Shown: positions 28,942 to 38,687 of the stretch, in pieces
Numbering within the stretch: the stretch's first letter is position 1
Layout: the number at the start of each line of letters is the position of its first letter
NCBI GenBank assembly: GCA_014379905.1
Contig: JACMKX010000165.1
Location: 1 to 64,000, forward strand
Direction of reading: 5' to 3'
Length of the DNA stretch: 64,000 nt
Origin: Ferruginibacter sp.
GTDB taxonomy: Bacteria > Bacteroidota > Bacteroidia > Chitinophagales > Chitinophagaceae
Notes under the pieces: generated by a model
The model's database searches: none
Told to the model about the DNA's origin: nothing
The model's input: the letters and a program-made list of their open reading frames with translations, nothing else
Translations under genes and position numbers: made by a program

Positions 28942-29799
28942 GTGCGTAATATTTTTCTATTCATCCGCCGCTATTTTAACTTCCTGGTATTTATAATACT
29001 CCAGGTAATTTGTATCAGTTTTATTGTGCAAAACAGTAAATACCATCACGCCATGTTTGGCAACAGCGCCAATAAGATCACCGGTAAGGTGAATTCACAA
29101 TACAATAAGATAGAATATTATTTCCGCCTCAAAAAAACAAACGATTCCCTTGTTATTGCCAATGAGCGTTTGTACAATAAGCTGGCGCAGAATTACGACA
29201 TCCCGGACAGTGTTGCTACAAAAGAAGTAATTGATTCTATAAGAGTAGATTCAATTCTCCAATATAGAAGGTTTATTTATATGCAGGCAAAAGTGGTAGC
29301 CAATTCTGTTACCTCCCAAAATAATTATGCAGTGCTGCATAGCGCCAATGCTTCAAAAATGCGGGTAGGAATGGGCGTGGTAGACCCTGTAAATGCAGTG
29401 GTGGGTGTAATCACAGAAGTGAGTGGTAATTATGCCGTGGTGATGAGTTTGTTACACAAGGATACAAAGATCAGTGGTAAATTATTTAAGACAGGTGAAA
29501 CAGGCACCATTAGCTGGGATGGAAAAAATCCTGATATCATTACTTTATCCGGTATTTCAAAAGGAGTGAAAATTGCCAAAGGCGATTCTGTTATTACCAG
29601 TGGCTTCAGTGCTATTTATCCAAAAGGGTTATTGCTGGGAAGGATAAGTGAAATATATATGGAACAGGGAACAAGCAATTACAGGGTATTGCTACGTACG
29701 GGAGCAAACTTTCATAATCTGGAATATGCGTATGCCATCGACAATTCACAACAACAGGAAATAAACAGGTTATTGGAAAACACGAAAAAAAATAAGTAA
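28942..29799 (+). CDS. mreC: rod shape-determining protein MreC (GTG start)
   Basis: N-terminal TM, coiled segment, ...GMGVVDPVNAVVGVITEVSGNYAVVMSLLHKDTKISGKL; position after mreB. Confidence 0.93.
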   Translation: MRNIFLFIRRYFNFLVFIILQVICISFIVQNSKYHHAMFGNSANKITGKVNSQYNKIEYYFRLKKTNDSLVIANERLYNKLAQNYDIPDSVATKEVIDSIRVDSILQYRRFIYMQAKVVANSVTSQNNYAVLHSANASKMRVGMGVVDPVNAVVGVITEVSGNYAVVMSLLHKDTKISGKLFKTGETGTISWDGKNPDIITLSGISKGVKIAKGDSVITSGFSAIYPKGLLLGRISEIYMEQGTSNYRVLLRTGANFHNLEYAYAIDNSQQQEINRLLENTKKNK

Positions 29800-29805
29800 T
29801 AATGC

Positions 29806-30339
29806 ATGAGTAGCCTGGTTAAAAATATTATTCGGTTTTTGCTCTTTATACTGGTACAGGTTTTTGTGCTAGATAAAATTGAGCTGCACCAGATGGTAAC
29901 ACCCTATATCTATTTTCTTTTTATTCTTTGGCTGCCTTTCCGGATACAACGTACCTGGTTAATGCTCATTGGTTTTTTGTTGGGATTCGCATTAGATAGC
30001 TTTCACCACCAACCCGGGTTTCATGCAGCGGCTTGTGTACTCATCGCCTATATCAGGCCTTTCGTTATTAATATTCTTATTCCGCAGGAAGGCTCCGATG
30101 CCAATTATGAAGAACCATCCATCACGAGCATGGGCGGCTTACTGCCTTATGCTATTTACGCTGGTTTCTTTTCCTTTCTTCACAACGCCTGGCTGTTTTT
30201 GCTTGAAGCCTGGCAGTTTGGCAACATCTGGTACTTTCTGGTAAAAACTTTACTGTCAACCGCTGTTTCTCTCTTGCTCATCATTATTACAGATCTGATA
30301 TTTAACCGCAAGCAGAAATTCAGAACCAATACTGTTTAA
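29806..30339 (+). CDS. mreD: rod shape-determining protein MreD
   Basis: Polytopic small membrane protein between mreC and mrdA. Confidence 0.85.
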   Translation: MSSLVKNIIRFLLFILVQVFVLDKIELHQMVTPYIYFLFILWLPFRIQRTWLMLIGFLLGFALDSFHHQPGFHAAACVLIAYIRPFVINILIPQEGSDANYEEPSITSMGGLLPYAIYAGFFSFLHNAWLFLLEAWQFGNIWYFLVKTLLSTAVSLLLIIITDLIFNRKQKFRTNTV

Positions 30340-30343
30340 AAAT

Positions 30344-30392
30344 TGCTTTACGGTCGACCACCTGAGGCGACAAGGTGGTCGACCGTAAAGCA
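30344..30392. repeat. inverted repeat, 20-bp perfect arms and 9-nt loop
   Basis: tgctttacggtcgaccacct-gaggcgaca-aggtggtcgaccgtaaagca. Confidence 0.95.
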
Positions 30393-30466
30393 CTGAAAAA
30401 AATAACTTTAAGCGTTATAAAGTTCCCAACTTTGTAATACAAAATTTAAACCCCCGCAGGGTAATT

Positions 30467-32590
30467 ATGTCTGTATTTAACCAGTCAAGAAAAAATGTAA
30501 TCCGGCTCATTTTTGTCGGCATGTTCCTTATTATTATCGTTCGCCTTTTTTCCCTGCAGGTAGTTTCCTCCAAGTATAAAATTATGGCAGAGGACCAGGG
30601 TATCTTCCGCAAAGTAGTATACCCCGATCGTGGATTGGTATTTGACCGTAACAAAAAAGCCATTCTTCAAAATGCTACTATTTATGACCTGATGATTACA
30701 CCGAATAAACTGAAAGGGGTTGATACGGCAGGCATCTGTAATATTTTAAATCTTACCAGGGAGCAGTTCAATAAAAAAGTGGTGGAAGTCATTATTAAAA
30801 ATGGCCGTACACGGGCATCTGTTTTTGAAGCATTGCTTAATGAAGACAAGATGGCGATGTTAAATGAATCCCTGTATAAATTTGCCCCGGGATTTTATTT
30901 GCAGGAGCGGTCGGTACGTGCCTATCCATTTGATGCCGCAGCCAATGTATTAGGATACACAGCAGAAGTAGACACCAATTTCTTAAAAAAATATCCTAAA
31001 GATGGATATGTTGCCGGCGATTATGCCGGGATGACAGGCATTGAACGCAGTTATGAAAAGGTACTGATGGGAGAAAGGGGTATTGAATACTGGAAAAGAG
31101 ATAATAAGAACAGGCTTACAGAAAAAATGGAAGGAGGCGAATTTGATACAGTAGCAGTGGCCGGGCAAAACCTTTTTACATCTATTGATATTGAGCTGCA
31201 GGCATTGGGCGAAAAATTAATGCAGAATAAACTGGGTTCTATTGTTGCCATCGATCCTTCAACAGGTGGTATCCTGGCAATGGTAAGTGCGCCTACTTAT
31301 CAACCCAAATATTTAGCGGGTAATGAACGAAGAAAACATTTCTCCGAATTATTTTTAAATCCCGCACGCCCGTTGCTGAACCGCACGGTAAGTGCAAGTT
31401 ATGCGCCGGGTTCTACTTTTAAAACATTGCAGGCCCTGGTTGGTTTGCACGAGGGTGTGATAGATACAAAATTCAGTGTTTCCTGTAGTGGCGCCTTTTA
31501 CGGTTGCGGAAGCGGCCGGCCAATGAAGTGTTTGGATTATGGCACTTTTGATATGCTGCATGCCATCACGCTTTCTGATAACACTTATTTTGCCACCGTT
31601 ATGCAGAAAGTAATCAACAACCCCAAATATCCAAATATTGACAGCAGCCTGGCTGTATGGAACAGGTACATGCATGCATTTGGATTAGGTAAAAAACTCG
31701 GGGTAGATGTACCTTCGGAAAAAACAGGCATGATACCAACCCCTGCTTTTTACAATAAAACCTATGGACAGGGAAAATGGAACTATTGTACTTTTCGTTC
31801 GGTAAGTATTGGCCAGGGCGAGGTTACTACAACGCCTATACAGGTGGCCAATGAAATGGCCTACATCGCTAACAAGGGTTGGTATGTAACGCCGCATGTA
31901 GTTGACTCTATTGAGGGAGGAGATAAGTTTGGTATATTGGCGCAGTATAGAAAAAGAAACAATGCCATTGATATCCCTGATAGTATTTTTGAAGTAGTAC
32001 ACGAAGGTATGCAGGCCGTAATTGACAGGGGAACGGGAGCAGGTGCACGTGTTCCGGGCATAGCTGTTTGTGGTAAAACCGGTACGGTAGAAAACTACTT
32101 TCGTGGAGTGAAACAACCCAACCATTCTTTCTTTTGTGCCTTTGCCCCAAGAGATAATCCTAAAATTGCTATCATGTGCGTGGTGGAAAACAGTGGTCGT
32201 TTCGGAGGTACTTATGCCGCGCCCATTATTGGATTAATGATAGAAAAATACCTGAAGGATTCCATTGTAGATAAAGGAAGGTTGGCAAATCTGGAACGAT
32301 TGTCAAACTTAAACCTGATACCCCCGCGTGTATATGCAGAAATGCGTACGCAGGATTCTATCCGTCATTCCAAAGACTCGGCTTACCTTATGTCAAAAGG
32401 TTATATAAAAATGATAAAAGATACATTGGGACTGGATGATGACGAAGTGAAGAAAGAAGACATAGACCAGATGAAAAAAGATAAGCAGGATAAGAAGAAT
32501 GATCCCAAAGACAGCATTGCAAAAGCCGAAGCAATACTTCCTGCGGAAAAGAAAAAGCCAACACTTCCTGATACAACAACCACCAACTAA
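30467..32590 (+). CDS. mrdA: penicillin-binding protein 2
   Basis: YAPGSTFKTLQAL active site, SDNTYF, GKTGTVEN; followed by rodA. Confidence 0.96.
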   Translation: MSVFNQSRKNVIRLIFVGMFLIIIVRLFSLQVVSSKYKIMAEDQGIFRKVVYPDRGLVFDRNKKAILQNATIYDLMITPNKLKGVDTAGICNILNLTREQFNKKVVEVIIKNGRTRASVFEALLNEDKMAMLNESLYKFAPGFYLQERSVRAYPFDAAANVLGYTAEVDTNFLKKYPKDGYVAGDYAGMTGIERSYEKVLMGERGIEYWKRDNKNRLTEKMEGGEFDTVAVAGQNLFTSIDIELQALGEKLMQNKLGSIVAIDPSTGGILAMVSAPTYQPKYLAGNERRKHFSELFLNPARPLLNRTVSASYAPGSTFKTLQALVGLHEGVIDTKFSVSCSGAFYGCGSGRPMKCLDYGTFDMLHAITLSDNTYFATVMQKVINNPKYPNIDSSLAVWNRYMHAFGLGKKLGVDVPSEKTGMIPTPAFYNKTYGQGKWNYCTFRSVSIGQGEVTTTPIQVANEMAYIANKGWYVTPHVVDSIEGGDKFGILAQYRKRNNAIDIPDSIFEVVHEGMQAVIDRGTGAGARVPGIAVCGKTGTVENYFRGVKQPNHSFFCAFAPRDNPKIAIMCVVENSGRFGGTYAAPIIGLMIEKYLKDSIVDKGRLANLERLSNLNLIPPRVYAEMRTQDSIRHSKDSAYLMSKGYIKMIKDTLGLDDDEVKKEDIDQMKKDKQDKKNDPKDSIAKAEAILPAEKKKPTLPDTTTTN

Positions 32591-32607
32591 TATTTAAGCA
32601 GTAACTT

Positions 32608-33960
32608 ATGTCGCAACACAAACCCATCATCACCAAAGGAGTAGATTGGGTAATTATATGGTTATACGCCATCATTTGTTGTATTGGCCTTGTTTGTATT
32701 TTTTCCGTAGAATTTAAAGGCAACGACCAGTTTTTTCAAAGCCTGTTTGCTTTCAAAAAAAATTACAGCAAACAAATGATGTTCTTCTGTTTCAGTATTG
32801 TTTTAGCCATTTTTATTTTATTAACGGATAGCAAATTTTTTACAGCCACTCCTAATATTCTATACATCATCGGCATTTTACTGATGTCGGCCACATTTGT
32901 GTTTGGTAAAAATGTAAGTGGTTCCCGAAGCTGGATACCGCTGGGTTTTATGAATCTTCAACCTGTGGAAACCTGTAAAATATTTACGGCACTGGCTTTG
33001 TCAAAATACCTCGCCCAACCGGGTACTGATTTTACCAAAACCCGTTCTCACGCCATTGCAGCAGGCATTTGTTTTTTACCCATTGTATTTTCCCTGCTTC
33101 AAAATGAAACGGGTTTGGCACTGGTTTATTTTGCTTTTTTATTGCCTATGTACCGGGAAGGGTTGCCTGCAGGTTACTTAATACTGGGGGCATCATTAGG
33201 GGTTTTACTGGTAGTAACATTATTGGTTCCTACCACGCAATTATTAATAGCTATTGCCATTATTGCAGCCGCATGCATATTTTTCCTGTGGCGAAAAATA
33301 AAACGCAATCGCAATCTCCTCGTTATCATTATTTCGGTATGGGGCATCAGCGCTTTGTTTGCCGGGGTAGCAGTTCCTTTTTTATTCAGGAGTGTTTTTC
33401 AAAAATACCAGGCAGACAGAATATTTAGCATGGTGGGCAGAGATAACCCGTTTATTGAAGCGGATCCGAATACTGTATCTATTGAAGATGCCGCAGCCAA
33501 CAAAAAGAAAAAAGACGACAAAGAAAACTACAATGTTAAGCAATCCAAAATCGCCATTGGTTCAGGTGGTTTTGCCGGCAAAGGATTTTTAAAAGGCACA
33601 CAAACCCAGGGCGATTTTGTACCAGAGCAACACACCGATTTTATCTTTACCTCATTAGGAGAAAATTTTGGCTTCATTGGCACCACCATATTAATGTTGC
33701 TTTATATGGCTTTTTTATTGCGGGTGATTGTGATTGCAGAACGACAGCGCAGTACCTTCAGCAGGGTATATGCCTATTCCGTAGCAGGACTCATGTTCTT
33801 TCATATTGCAGTAAATATTTGTATGACGATCGGCCTGGCCCCCGTAATTGGTATCACATTACCACTCATGAGTTATGGAGGCTCCTCCCTGCTTACATTT
33901 ACCATTCTTATTTTTATTTTGGTAAAACTAGATAGTGACAGGCAGATGGTGTTGCGGTAA
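32608..33960 (+). CDS. rodA: rod shape-determining protein RodA (FtsW/RodA/SpoVE)
   Basis: SGSRSWIPLGFMNLQPVETCKI; FVPEQHTDFIFTSLGENFGF; GLAPVIGITLPLMSYGGSSLLT. Confidence 0.96.
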   Translation: MSQHKPIITKGVDWVIIWLYAIICCIGLVCIFSVEFKGNDQFFQSLFAFKKNYSKQMMFFCFSIVLAIFILLTDSKFFTATPNILYIIGILLMSATFVFGKNVSGSRSWIPLGFMNLQPVETCKIFTALALSKYLAQPGTDFTKTRSHAIAAGICFLPIVFSLLQNETGLALVYFAFLLPMYREGLPAGYLILGASLGVLLVVTLLVPTTQLLIAIAIIAAACIFFLWRKIKRNRNLLVIIISVWGISALFAGVAVPFLFRSVFQKYQADRIFSMVGRDNPFIEADPNTVSIEDAAANKKKKDDKENYNVKQSKIAIGSGGFAGKGFLKGTQTQGDFVPEQHTDFIFTSLGENFGFIGTTILMLLYMAFLLRVIVIAERQRSTFSRVYAYSVAGLMFFHIAVNICMTIGLAPVIGITLPLMSYGGSSLLTFTILIFILVKLDSDRQMVLR

Positions 33961-34099
33961 CCCCCCAAATCCCCTAAAGGGGGCTTATGAAGTCTTTAAT
34001 GTTTTAAAGTTCTTTTCAATTATTTTTACTTTTCATTAATTTATAATCGCTCCGTAGAAAGAGGAGCGCTAAATCACCCCTTAAGGTGGCAGGAGGTAT

Positions 34100-34843
34100 A
34101 TGAAAATAATTCCACTAAGCGAAGGTGCTTTCAGCATAGACAAAACAAAAGTTTTTGTTCCTTTTAATAAAGACAAAGATGATCTGCAGGATCGAACGCA
34201 GGGTAGCCTGCTGGTAGAAGTGCAGCCTTTTGTTATTGTTACTTCAAAAGATTTTATTCTACTGGATGCAGGCCTGGGCTTTAGCAATCCCGATGGTGTT
34301 TTACAAATTCACCAAAATCTTATTGACAATGGTATCAACCCCACGGAAATAACAAAAGTGCTGATGAGCCATTTGCATAAAGATCATTCCGGCGGTGTGG
34401 CCCGGGAAGATAAAATACTCGGCGGCCAATTTATCAGCTTTCCCAACGCAACTTATTATGTAAACAGGCAGGAGCTGGATTATGCCATTGAAAAAGGAAA
34501 ACCATCTTATACACCCGATGAATTTTTAATACTTCAGTCTGCACCTAATGTACAATTTGTAGAAGGATATGGAAATATTGACGGCTATATCCGCTACGAA
34601 ACTACCGGTGCACATTGTCCGTACCACATGGCTTTTTGGATCGAAGAAGAAGGGCAGACCATATTTTTTGGCGCAGATGTAGCTCCCCAGTTACAACAAA
34701 TGAAAAGCAGGTTTATAGCCAAGTACGATTATGATGGAAAAAAATGCATGGAATTGCGAACGAAATGGTGGCAGCAGGCACAGGATGAAAAATGGACCAT
34801 ATTGTTTTATCATGACATAAAAACGCCTTTTATATCTTTCTAA
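34100..34843 (+). CDS. MBL fold metallo-hydrolase
   Basis: LLDAGLGF, MSHLHKDHSGG, TTGAHCPYHMAFWIEEEGQTIFFGADVAP. Confidence 0.92.
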   Translation: MKIIPLSEGAFSIDKTKVFVPFNKDKDDLQDRTQGSLLVEVQPFVIVTSKDFILLDAGLGFSNPDGVLQIHQNLIDNGINPTEITKVLMSHLHKDHSGGVAREDKILGGQFISFPNATYYVNRQELDYAIEKGKPSYTPDEFLILQSAPNVQFVEGYGNIDGYIRYETTGAHCPYHMAFWIEEEGQTIFFGADVAPQLQQMKSRFIAKYDYDGKKCMELRTKWWQQAQDEKWTILFYHDIKTPFISF

Positions 34844-35226
34844 TACTGCTACTTTTTTTACAGCCCCGGCTAATTCATTTTATACAACACGAATTCATAG
34901 CACGAATGTCACGAAATGAATTCACAACCAAAGTGGATTGAAAACTTTCAAATAATAATGGGGGAAAAAAATAACTGTGGTTACACCCAAGCTTCAAAAA
35001 AGGGACTAAGATTAGTAATATTAGTGTCCTTAATCTTATAATCCTCGAATCTAATAAATCCCGATTTTAAAGAGAGGCCTGCCCTAGACAGGGCTGGCCG
35101 TTGCTAACCTATGAAAAACACCTACTACAAATGTATAGGAAAAAATATGTAATCCAAGTATTCTTGCGTTTTTTTCCCACGTACTTATACTCCCAAAAGA
35201 GTATTTTCCCGTATAAAAGGGCTATA

Positions 35227-35263
35227 TAAAAAAATCCCTTCGCATAAAATTTATGGAAGGGAT
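35227..35263 (-). terminator. putative intrinsic terminator of the Spy-like gene
   Basis: Minus strand atcccttc...gaagggat followed by TTTTTTTAT. Confidence 0.72.
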
Positions 35264-35288
35264 CTATAAAGAATAAAAAAAATGCGGT

Positions 35289-35714
35289 TTAATACCCGGG
35301 ATTTTCCCCGTTTTTCTTCATAGGCCTGTTGTTCATTCCCTGCCTTTGCTGGCGGAGTTGCTTAAGTCTTTCGATCATCTTTTTTCTGAATTCCCCATCT
35401 TTGATAAAAAAATCGTTGGTGCGTTGCGGGCCAATGATCTTCGAAAAACGCTCCTGGTATCTTTTTTTGATGTTCAATGCTGCCTGCTGGCGATCCAGTT
35501 CAGAAGCATCTGTTTTTACTGCTTTTATTTCGCTATCGTACTGGGCATGTATCGGCCAGAATTTTTTAGCTTCATCTTCCGTCAGCTTTAACTGCTGGGT
35601 TATATAAGCTATATATAAAGCCTGTATCTTCTGTTCTTTATTAGGATTAGCAGCTGGTTGGGCAAATGCGCCAAAGCCGCATAATAAAAATAAGAGAGTA
35701 AACAATCGTTTCAT
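35289..35714 (-). CDS. secreted Spy/CpxP-like hypothetical protein
   Basis: Signal peptide MKRLFTLLFLLCGFGAFAQ then helical LKLTEDEAKKFWPIHAQYDSEI, charged C-terminus. Confidence 0.7.
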   Translation of the reverse strand: MKRLFTLLFLLCGFGAFAQPAANPNKEQKIQALYIAYITQQLKLTEDEAKKFWPIHAQYDSEIKAVKTDASELDRQQAALNIKKRYQERFSKIIGPQRTNDFFIKDGEFRKKMIERLKQLRQQRQGMNNRPMKKNGENPGY

Positions 35715-35723
35715 GGTTCTAAA

Positions 35724-36596
35724 TTAATTATTAAGGTCAAGATTCTTTAATACATCATCCAAAGTATTTTCATTGATCAGGTAATCTTCTGCTTCCGGCA
35801 ATATTTTATCATCTTCAGTTAAAGAAGCCACCAGCGCGGCATTTACATCCTGTCCTTTGCTTTGCAGGAAGTTTACAATATCTGCATCATTTAAACCGGC
35901 CATTTCTTTGTCAAAACTGTTTGTTTTAATAATAGCTTTAGCGCTATCCATTACAGCATTAGTTGATGCTGTAACTACCCCACCACTTTCGTTTTTATTA
36001 ATGATGAAAATAGTACTTATTGCGATAAGGCCTGTAACCGCGGCCGCCGCAGCATATTTAATGAATTTCCTGGTGCTGTTCATTTGAACAACTTTAGCAG
36101 TATTCCGCAATGTTGCGCTGATTTGGCCGGAAAGATCCTCAAAATATCCGGCAGGTACAGTAAATACATTTTTATTACCAATACCGGCTACCAGTTCAGA
36201 AATATTATTGGTTTCTGTAATTACATCGCTGCTTCCTTTTTCTTTAATCCGGTTCATAATGGTGGAGGAAAGCTCTTCAAAATAACCCGCTGGTACTGTG
36301 TAAACATTCTTATTTCCAATGCCATCTATCAATGCTGATGACTCATCCGTTTGCGCTGTATTTTCGGCCTTAATACGGGCCATAATATTGGAAGAAAGAC
36401 TGTCAAAGTATCCTTCCGGAACAGCTGCATTTTTTATTGTATCATTTTCAGAATTAGAGATATCAAGTAATAGTAAGGTAGCTAAACTGTCAAAGTATCC
36501 TTCCGGCACTTTAAATACATTTACCCTTGGAATAGCTGCTACGGCAGGACTTAATTCCCGGAGTTCATTTATCACGTTATTATCTGGCTGATTCAC
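35724..36596 (-). CDS. putative anti-sigma-like membrane protein with four VPxGYF repeats
   Basis: VPEGYFDSL x2, VPAGYFEEL, VPAGYFEDL in the N-terminal half; one TM (FIKYAAAAAVTGLIAISTIFII); directly downstream of an ECF sigma gene. Confidence 0.7.
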   Translation of the reverse strand: MNQPDNNVINELRELSPAVAAIPRVNVFKVPEGYFDSLATLLLLDISNSENDTIKNAAVPEGYFDSLSSNIMARIKAENTAQTDESSALIDGIGNKNVYTVPAGYFEELSSTIMNRIKEKGSSDVITETNNISELVAGIGNKNVFTVPAGYFEDLSGQISATLRNTAKVVQMNSTRKFIKYAAAAAVTGLIAISTIFIINKNESGGVVTASTNAVMDSAKAIIKTNSFDKEMAGLNDADIVNFLQSKGQDVNAALVASLTEDDKILPEAEDYLINENTLDDVLKNLDLNN

Positions 36597-36626
36597 GGCT
36601 TTTAGACGCTGATTTTATTAAAAAGT

Positions 36627-37178
36627 TTAATGATTGAGAATATAATCCTCTATTTTTTTTACGGCGTGGTGATAACTGGCTTTTAGTGCTCCCTCGCTGG
36701 TTTCCAACACTTTACTCATTTTTTCGTAAGGCATTTCTTCAAAATACCGAAGGTTAAATACGGCCTTCTGTTTTTCCGGCAACTGTTGAATGGCTTTCTG
36801 AAGTTTCCATTCCAGTTTCTTTTCATCAAAATCCTTATCTGCCACCAGTTTATTACTGATGTAGCTGGAATCATCACTAATAGAAACCGAACTTCTTTTT
36901 TTCTGCTGCTCCAAAAAAGTAAGGCTTTCATTGGTTGCTATCCGGTACAACCAGGTATACAACTGGCTGTCTTCCCTGAAATTGTCCAGATTTTTCCAGA
37001 CCTTAATAAACATATTCTGCAATACATCATTTGCATCTTCATGATCTAGCACCATACGACGAATATGCCAATAGAGTTTTTCCTGGTATTTTTTTATAAT
37101 CCTGGTATAGGCAGCTTCTTTAGTTGCTTCATTTTTAAACTGGTGCAGCAGTTCAATGTCATCCATATGTTCGGCCAT
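36627..37178 (-). CDS. RNA polymerase sigma factor, sigma-70 (ECF) family
   Basis: DANDVLQNMFIKVWKNLDNFREDSQLYTWLYRIATNESLTFL; LPEKQKAVFNLRYFEEMPYEKMSKVLETSEGALKASYHHAVKKIE. Confidence 0.95.
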   Translation of the reverse strand: MAEHMDDIELLHQFKNEATKEAAYTRIIKKYQEKLYWHIRRMVLDHEDANDVLQNMFIKVWKNLDNFREDSQLYTWLYRIATNESLTFLEQQKKRSSVSISDDSSYISNKLVADKDFDEKKLEWKLQKAIQQLPEKQKAVFNLRYFEEMPYEKMSKVLETSEGALKASYHHAVKKIEDYILNH

Positions 37179-37380
37179 AGAATAAATATGTATTTAGCAA
37201 AAATAGCTAAAGCATTTTTCATAGACCCTATTCTGATACATTAGTTTAACGGGTACTAATTAAAGCAACTAGTTAATACAATTACAAAATACTACCGGTA
37301 GAGTAAAAAGATATCCTGGGGTTATGAATATCTTTATAAATAGCCATCTTTCTTTTATAACCTGATAAAACTGCAGCCAA

Positions 37381-38135
37381 ATGGAATGGAAAAGACGTTT
37401 TAGTTTTAAAATTTTACCAGCTTTTTTAATTGGGCTGCTCTCCATTGCGCATGTTTGCGCACAGCCTCCTGCAACAAAGGGTTAGGTGGTTATAAAAAAG
37501 ATGATCCCAAATTAAAAGGAAATACTTATGCATTGATAGCAGGTATATCAAAATACCAGGCCAACGAGAGTTATAAAAATCTTCAGTATGCCGATGCAGA
37601 TGCAAAGGAATTTTACCGGTACCTCGTTTCTGAAAAAGGAGGAAAACTAACCGGCCGCAATGTTGATACTTTATTTAATGAAAATGCCTGCTTCATGGAA
37701 TTCTGGCGAAAGTTCAACAGGATAAAAGAGAAACTGCAAAAAAACGATGTATTCTATATTTATTTCTCAGGCCATGGCGATGCTTACCGTGCCGACGAAG
37801 CTTATTTATTGGCATATGATGCACCGGCGGGCAATGACCGCAATAATTATTCAATCGGTGTGGGGTTGATAGATACTGCTGCCCAGTATAACAAAGAGCC
37901 CCCTCTTGCGGAAACTTATTATAGGAAGTCATTGGAGAAAGACCCGAAAAATGCCGCTGCGTATTACCAGCTGGCAACTTTGTATGCTGCAACAAACCCT
38001 GGTGACGCAGTTAAAAACTTATTACTGGCTATAGAATACGGCGGGTATACAAAAGCTGATATTGAAGCAGATATTTTATTTGCTGCACTGAAGGAAGAGA
38101 AGGATTTTAAAGAGATATTGCAAAAATTAAAGTAA
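37381..38135 (+). pseudogene. degraded caspase-family/TPR protein gene
   Basis: ATG 37381 encodes MEWKRRFSFKILPAFLIGLLSIAHVCAQPPATKG then TAG; frame shifts to GGYKKDDPKLKGNTYALIAGISKY...IYFSGHGDAY...GVGLID, then jumps to TPR-like AETYYRKSLEKDPKNAAAYYQLA without the Cys segment. Confidence 0.75.
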
Positions 38136-38317
38136 CGGTAGGTTTATAATTACGAAAGGCACCAACTCAAAGAGTGGTGCATTTCAATTTATTGTTTCAT
38201 CAAATTACAACAAATCAGGCGGGTATGTTTTTAATATGTTGCGAACTTTAGAATTTAATTTTACACCGGCATGAACAAATGATGATCCCAATGTTAAATG
38301 TGGAGCAAATAAAATAC

Positions 38318-38614
38318 CTAACGTGTTACAATTAAATTTTCCCATTCCGGGTGGCGTTTAATGTAAGCCACAACAAATGGGCAAAGGGGGATGAGTTGCA
38401 TATTCCTGTCTTTGATCTCATTCAATACTTTTTCTACCATTGCGGTGCCGGCGCCCCGGCCCTCCAGTGCAGGATCCACTTCTGTATGTAACAATGAAAT
38501 GATGTCGCCATCAATTTCATATTCGACGAGGGAATCCCGGTGTTCAAATTTCATTTCAAAACGGTTTGCAGCTTTGTTGTCGTGCAATGCAATATTCTCA
38601 AATTCTGGTTTCAT
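38318..38614 (-). CDS. small GNAT-like N-acetyltransferase
   Basis: LVEYEIDGDIISLLHTEVDPALEGRGAGTAMVEKVLNEIKDRNMQLIPLCPFVVAYIKRHPEW. Confidence 0.9.
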   Translation of the reverse strand: MKPEFENIALHDNKAANRFEMKFEHRDSLVEYEIDGDIISLLHTEVDPALEGRGAGTAMVEKVLNEIKDRNMQLIPLCPFVVAYIKRHPEWENLIVTR

Positions 38615-38687
38615 ATTGTTTTATTTTTGATGCACAAATAACGCTGTTAAAACTACCCAGTGTTAGCTATGTTACCAGCGCATCCAT

